From: Escherichia sp. E1V33
GTDB lineage: Bacteria > Pseudomonadota > Gammaproteobacteria > Enterobacterales > Enterobacteriaceae
Direction: 5' to 3'
Assembly: GCF_004211955.1 (NCBI RefSeq)
Contig: NZ_RHJI01000034.1
Coordinates: forward strand, 1-48,541
Length of the DNA stretch: 48,541 nt
This document shows positions 45,542 to 48,541 of the stretch, one piece after another. The notes beneath the pieces were generated by a model. It ran no database searches and was not told the origin of the DNA. It worked only from the letters and a program-made list of their open reading frames with translations. The first letter of the stretch is position 1; each line of letters starts with the position of its first letter. Position numbers and translations under genes: made by a program.

Positions 45542-47077
45542 TTAGTGTTTCTTATCATTCATCACAATATAGTGCGGTGAACGAGCACGTGGATGCAGGA
45601 AGAAGTGACCTTTCGGCGCGTTCTGGCTGTTAATTGGCTCCAGTGTAACACCCGTATTCGCTTTGCCTTTACGGTCATGAATGGCATAGAGAATAAACGG
45701 TAGAGCAAGTACCACCAGGAAACTTACCACTAATAATTCAACATACATATCAGTAGAATCACCCTGGATATTATCCGGCGGCAGGAAGGAGACGACAAAC
45801 GCCATAATTGAAGTCAGTAAACCGACAATCGCCACGACCAGTTTAACCCCTTTACCACCAGGGATATTAAATGTGCGTTTTAAGTCAGGATGTTTAAGGA
45901 CTAACACAATGTAGCCAATAAACAGCATGAAATAAGCACACAGATAAATCACCACCGTCAGTGCCAGCGCGATCAGGAAGGACATGTTGTTACCACCACC
46001 GGTGTTTGTGAGGATAATCAACGCGATAGAGGTAATCACCAGCTGGGAAATTACCAGAGTTACCGGCACACCATTTTTGTTCATTTTGGCGAACGCGGCT
46101 GGCAGTAGATTTTTCTGAGCGGTGACATACATCCCGCGAGAAGGTCCTACAATCCATGAGGCGATTTCCGCAAGAACACCCAGCAGAAGCAGGGCAGAGA
46201 TAACGCGAACCGTCCACTCTATTTCCGGTGCCACATGAGACATAAGCACAGTGAAGGTTTGCATTACACCTGCGGACAGGTTGATTTCATTACCTGGAAT
46301 AACCATCGCAATGGACAAACCGCCTACTGAACTTAAGCAAATCGCTGCCACCATCAGCAGTAACATTGCCAGCGGATAGTCGCGCCCTGGGTTGCTCATT
46401 TCATTGACGTGGGTCGCGGAAGCTTCTACTCCCATATAACTCAAAATGAAGGCGACAAACACAACTAAAGTGCCAACTTTCGAGAAATCAGGGAAGAAAG
46501 TTTTCGCATCCATTTCGATAGCAACCGGTGCTCCGGAGTGCAGATAAATCGCCGCTAATGCAATCAAAATAAATGCAGGCAGCAGAATGCCCGCAAAGAA
46601 ACCAACTTTCGCGATTCGCGCAGTATATTTAGTGCCGCCAAACTGAGTTAATGCCAGCGCCCAAAGAATGATCAGCGCCGCGATGGTTTTCGTTACCGGG
46701 TCTTCATTCAGTGCTGGCCATTTCAGAATGTAGGAGAGCGCCCCTAACACGAAATAGAGCATTGGAATAAAGCCAATAGCGATTTGCAAATAGCCAAATG
46801 AGATAGCTGCAAATCCCCATTTCGGCCCCAGGGTATTTGATACCCAGGCGAACACACCACCTTCTTCCCAGCCGTCCACGGTGGCCATTTCCGCAGCACA
46901 AAGACCAACGGGAATAAACCATAAAATCCCGCCTAAGAGCAGGAAGAAAACTAATGAAAAGCCAGATGTTGCGAAGGTAGGGTATTCATAAACAGCCATT
47001 ACCATCGACGCCGTGATGGCGAAGAAACCCAGTAATGTTAGCTGCTTAGCTTTACCTGTCTGTACTGATGTAGCCAT
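45542..47077 (-). CDS. gadC: Glutamate/GABA antiporter GadC
   Basis: The 511-residue inner-membrane APC-superfamily protein has 12 hydrophobic segments and a long polar C-terminal tail ([14 protein letters not shown] at the end), which in the known structure plugs the pore at neutral pH. It exchanges outside glutamate for inside GABA during acid stress. AGGGGG lies before the start. It follows gadB by 155 bases and is normally co-transcribed with it. Confidence 0.97.
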   Translation of the reverse strand: MATSVQTGKAKQLTLLGFFAITASMVMAVYEYPTFATSGFSLVFFLLLGGILWFIPVGLCAAEMATVDGWEEGGVFAWVSNTLGPKWGFAAISFGYLQIAIGFIPMLYFVLGALSYILKWPALNEDPVTKTIAALIILWALALTQFGGTKYTARIAKVGFFAGILLPAFILIALAAIYLHSGAPVAIEMDAKTFFPDFSKVGTLVVFVAFILSYMGVEASATHVNEMSNPGRDYPLAMLLLMVAAICLSSVGGLSIAMVIPGNEINLSAGVMQTFTVLMSHVAPEIEWTVRVISALLLLGVLAEIASWIVGPSRGMYVTAQKNLLPAAFAKMNKNGVPVTLVISQLVITSIALIILTNTGGGNNMSFLIALALTVVIYLCAYFMLFIGYIVLVLKHPDLKRTFNIPGGKGVKLVVAIVGLLTSIMAFVVSFLPPDNIQGDSTDMYVELLVVSFLVVLALPFILYAIHDRKGKANTGVTLEPINSQNAPKGHFFLHPRARSPHYIVMNDKKH

Positions 47078-47184
47078 ATTATCCCCCTAAAACGGTTGTC
47101 CTGTGGAACCGCACCTGTGTTGCTCTGAAGTGCCTTCAGAACAATATTTTCCGTTGCTAATGCCAGTGAACAGACTTCGGAAAT

Positions 47185-47212
47185 TGTCCCGAAACGGGTG
47201 CGTTTCGGGACA
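47185..47212. promoter_or_regulatory. Strong hairpin between gadB and gadC
   Basis: TGTCCCGAAACG (47185-47196) and CGTTTCGGGACA (47201-47212) form a perfect 12-bp stem with loop GGTG, 21 bases after the gadB stop. On the minus strand only AATTT follows, so it may be a partial terminator or an mRNA-end shield rather than a full stop. Confidence 0.8.
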
Positions 47213-47232
47213 CCGTTACCGCTTAAACGTTA

Positions 47233-48541
47233 TCAGGTATGTTTAAAGCTGTTCTGCTGGGCAATACCCTGCAGTTTCGGGTGATCGCTGAGATATTTCA
47301 GGGAGGCTTTGTAGTCTTCCAGTAACAGTTCAGCGAAGTCCATTTCGAAGCCACGACGGCACATAATGCGCATTACCACGATGTCGGTAGCTTCACCGCC
47401 GAGGGTAAATGCCGGAACCTGCCAGCCGCGCAGGCGCAGACGTTCAGAGAGGTCATACAGGGTGTATCCTGGATTTTCCCCGTCTTTCAGTTTGAAGCAC
47501 ACCGCCGGGATACCTTCATCCGGGCGCCCCGTACAGATGAACTCATACGGCCCCAGTTTGGCGATTTCATCCGCCAGATAAGCAGCAACCTGGTAAGAGG
47601 CGTTCTGTACTTTGGTATAACCTTCACGGCCGAGGCGCAGGAACTCATAGTACTGTGCAATCACCTGTCCCGCCGGACGAGAGAAGTTGATGGCGAAAGT
47701 ACCAATCTGACCGCCGAGGTAGTCAACGTTGAATACCAGTTCTTTCGGCAGCGCTTCTTCGTCACGCCAGATCACCCAGCCGCAGCCCAGCGGAGCCAGA
47801 CCGAATTTATGGCCTGAAGCACTGATCGATTTCACGCGCGGCAGGCGGAAGTCCCAGACAATATCCGGCGCCACGAACGGCGCAAGGAAGCCACCACTGG
47901 CGGCGTCGATGTGCATGTCGATGTCGATACCGGTATCCGCCTGGAATTTATCCAGTGCATCGTGCAGCGGTTGCGGGAACTCATAGTTACCGGTGTAAGT
48001 CACGCCGAAAGTCGGCACCACGCCGATGGTGTTTTCGTCGCAGGCCTCAATCATACGTTTCGGATCCATGAATAGCTGGCCGGGACGCATAGGGATCTCA
48101 CGCAGCTCTACATCCCAGTAGCGGGCAAATTTATGCCAGCAGATTTGCACCGGGCCGCAGACCAGGTTTGGCTTGTTGGTCGGCTTACCTGCGGCTTCCA
48201 TACGTTTGCGCCAACGCCATTTCATCGCCATCCCGCCGAGCATGCAGGCCTCGGAAGAACCAATGGTGTTGGTGCCAACGGCCTGGCCGTTTTTCGGCGC
48301 AGGCGCGTGCCACAGGTCAGCAACCATGTTCACACAGCGCAGGTCGATGGCTGCGGATTGCGGATATTCTTCTTTGTCGATCCAGTTTTTGTTGATCGAC
48401 AGGTCCATTAATTTATGGACATTTTCGTCGTCCCAGGTCTGGCAAAAAGTTGCCAGATTCTGACGCGCGTTACCGTCGAGAAATAATTCATCATTGATAA
48501 TTTGAAATGCGACATCATCACGCATTTCATGCAGCGGAAAA
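47233..48541 (-). CDS. gadB: Glutamate decarboxylase GadB, N-terminus outside window
   Basis: At least 430 residues of the usual 466 are present; the frame stays open to the window edge (FPLHE before MRDD), so the ATG at 48525 is internal. The PLP-dependent enzyme converts glutamate to GABA and CO2, using up a proton. The PLP lysine is in [15 protein letters not shown], with the HIDAASGGF aspartate before it. The C-terminal HT, known to cap the active site at neutral pH, is present. Identification as gadB rather than gadA rests on the neighbouring gadC. Confidence 0.97.
   Translation of the reverse strand, partial: FPLHEMRDDVAFQIINDELFLDGNARQNLATFCQTWDDENVHKLMDLSINKNWIDKEEYPQSAAIDLRCVNMVADLWHAPAPKNGQAVGTNTIGSSEACMLGGMAMKWRWRKRMEAAGKPTNKPNLVCGPVQICWHKFARYWDVELREIPMRPGQLFMDPKRMIEACDENTIGVVPTFGVTYTGNYEFPQPLHDALDKFQADTGIDIDMHIDAASGGFLAPFVAPDIVWDFRLPRVKSISASGHKFGLAPLGCGWVIWRDEEALPKELVFNVDYLGGQIGTFAINFSRPAGQVIAQYYEFLRLGREGYTKVQNASYQVAAYLADEIAKLGPYEFICTGRPDEGIPAVCFKLKDGENPGYTLYDLSERLRLRGWQVPAFTLGGEATDIVVMRIMCRRGFEMDFAELLLEDYKASLKYLSDHPKLQGIAQQNSFKHT

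Overview
The window comes from Escherichia coli, or a very close relative. Gene order from pptA to gadB (pptA-yddH-nat-yddE-narVWYZ-narU-yddG-fdnGHI-yddM-adhP-maeA-sra-bdm-osmC ... ddpFDCBAX-dosP-dosC-digH-gadC-gadB) is that of the E. coli chromosome near its replication terminus, and the proteins read as full-length E. coli versions. It is not K-12. The left end has a different Rhs tip and an extra diguanylate cyclase, the small yddJ/K/L genes between narU and yddG are absent, and a seven-gene ketone-body catabolic island sits between osmC and ddpF.

Left accessory region (1-4900): the 3' end of an rhsE-locus gene enters from the left with its C-terminal toxin and a low-GC immunity gene. It is followed by a silent orphan Rhs tip carrying a WHH-type nuclease toxin with its own SMI1/KNR4 immunity gene, a strong terminator, a frameshifted piece of Rhs core, and a heavily deleted H-repeat transposase remnant. 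On the minus strand follow a membrane GGDEF diguanylate cyclase and the C-terminal stub of an alkyl sulfatase, separated by a terminator that lies almost on top of the cyclase start.

Conserved middle (4950-26930): PptA tautomerase, YddH flavoprotein, arylamine N-acetyltransferase and YddE are followed by the second nitrate reductase operon (narU, narZYWV). Next come the YddG exporter and formate dehydrogenase-N (fdnGHI, with an in-frame UGA for selenocysteine and an upstream NarL/FNR region). FdnGHI and the nitrate reductase together form a formate-to-nitrate respiratory chain. yddM, adhP, maeA, sra, bdm and osmC follow; several of these are known stationary-phase or envelope-stress genes.

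Island (26932-33677): a divergent LysR regulator faces an operon encoding CoA-transferase A and B, thiolase, a 3-hydroxyacyl-CoA dehydrogenase, a GntP permease and a 3-hydroxybutyrate dehydrogenase-like SDR. Read together this is uptake of a hydroxybutyrate-type acid, oxidation to acetoacetate, CoA transfer and thiolysis to acetyl-CoA.

Right part (33714-48541): the D,D-dipeptide import and hydrolysis operon ddpXABCDF has a clear sigma-54 promoter and a phased GTGCA repeat upstream. It is followed by the oxygen-sensing c-di-GMP pair dosC-dosP, the lipoprotein glycosyl hydrolase digH, and the glutamate acid-resistance pair gadB (cut by the window edge) and gadC. No tRNA, rRNA, CRISPR array or intact insertion sequence was seen.
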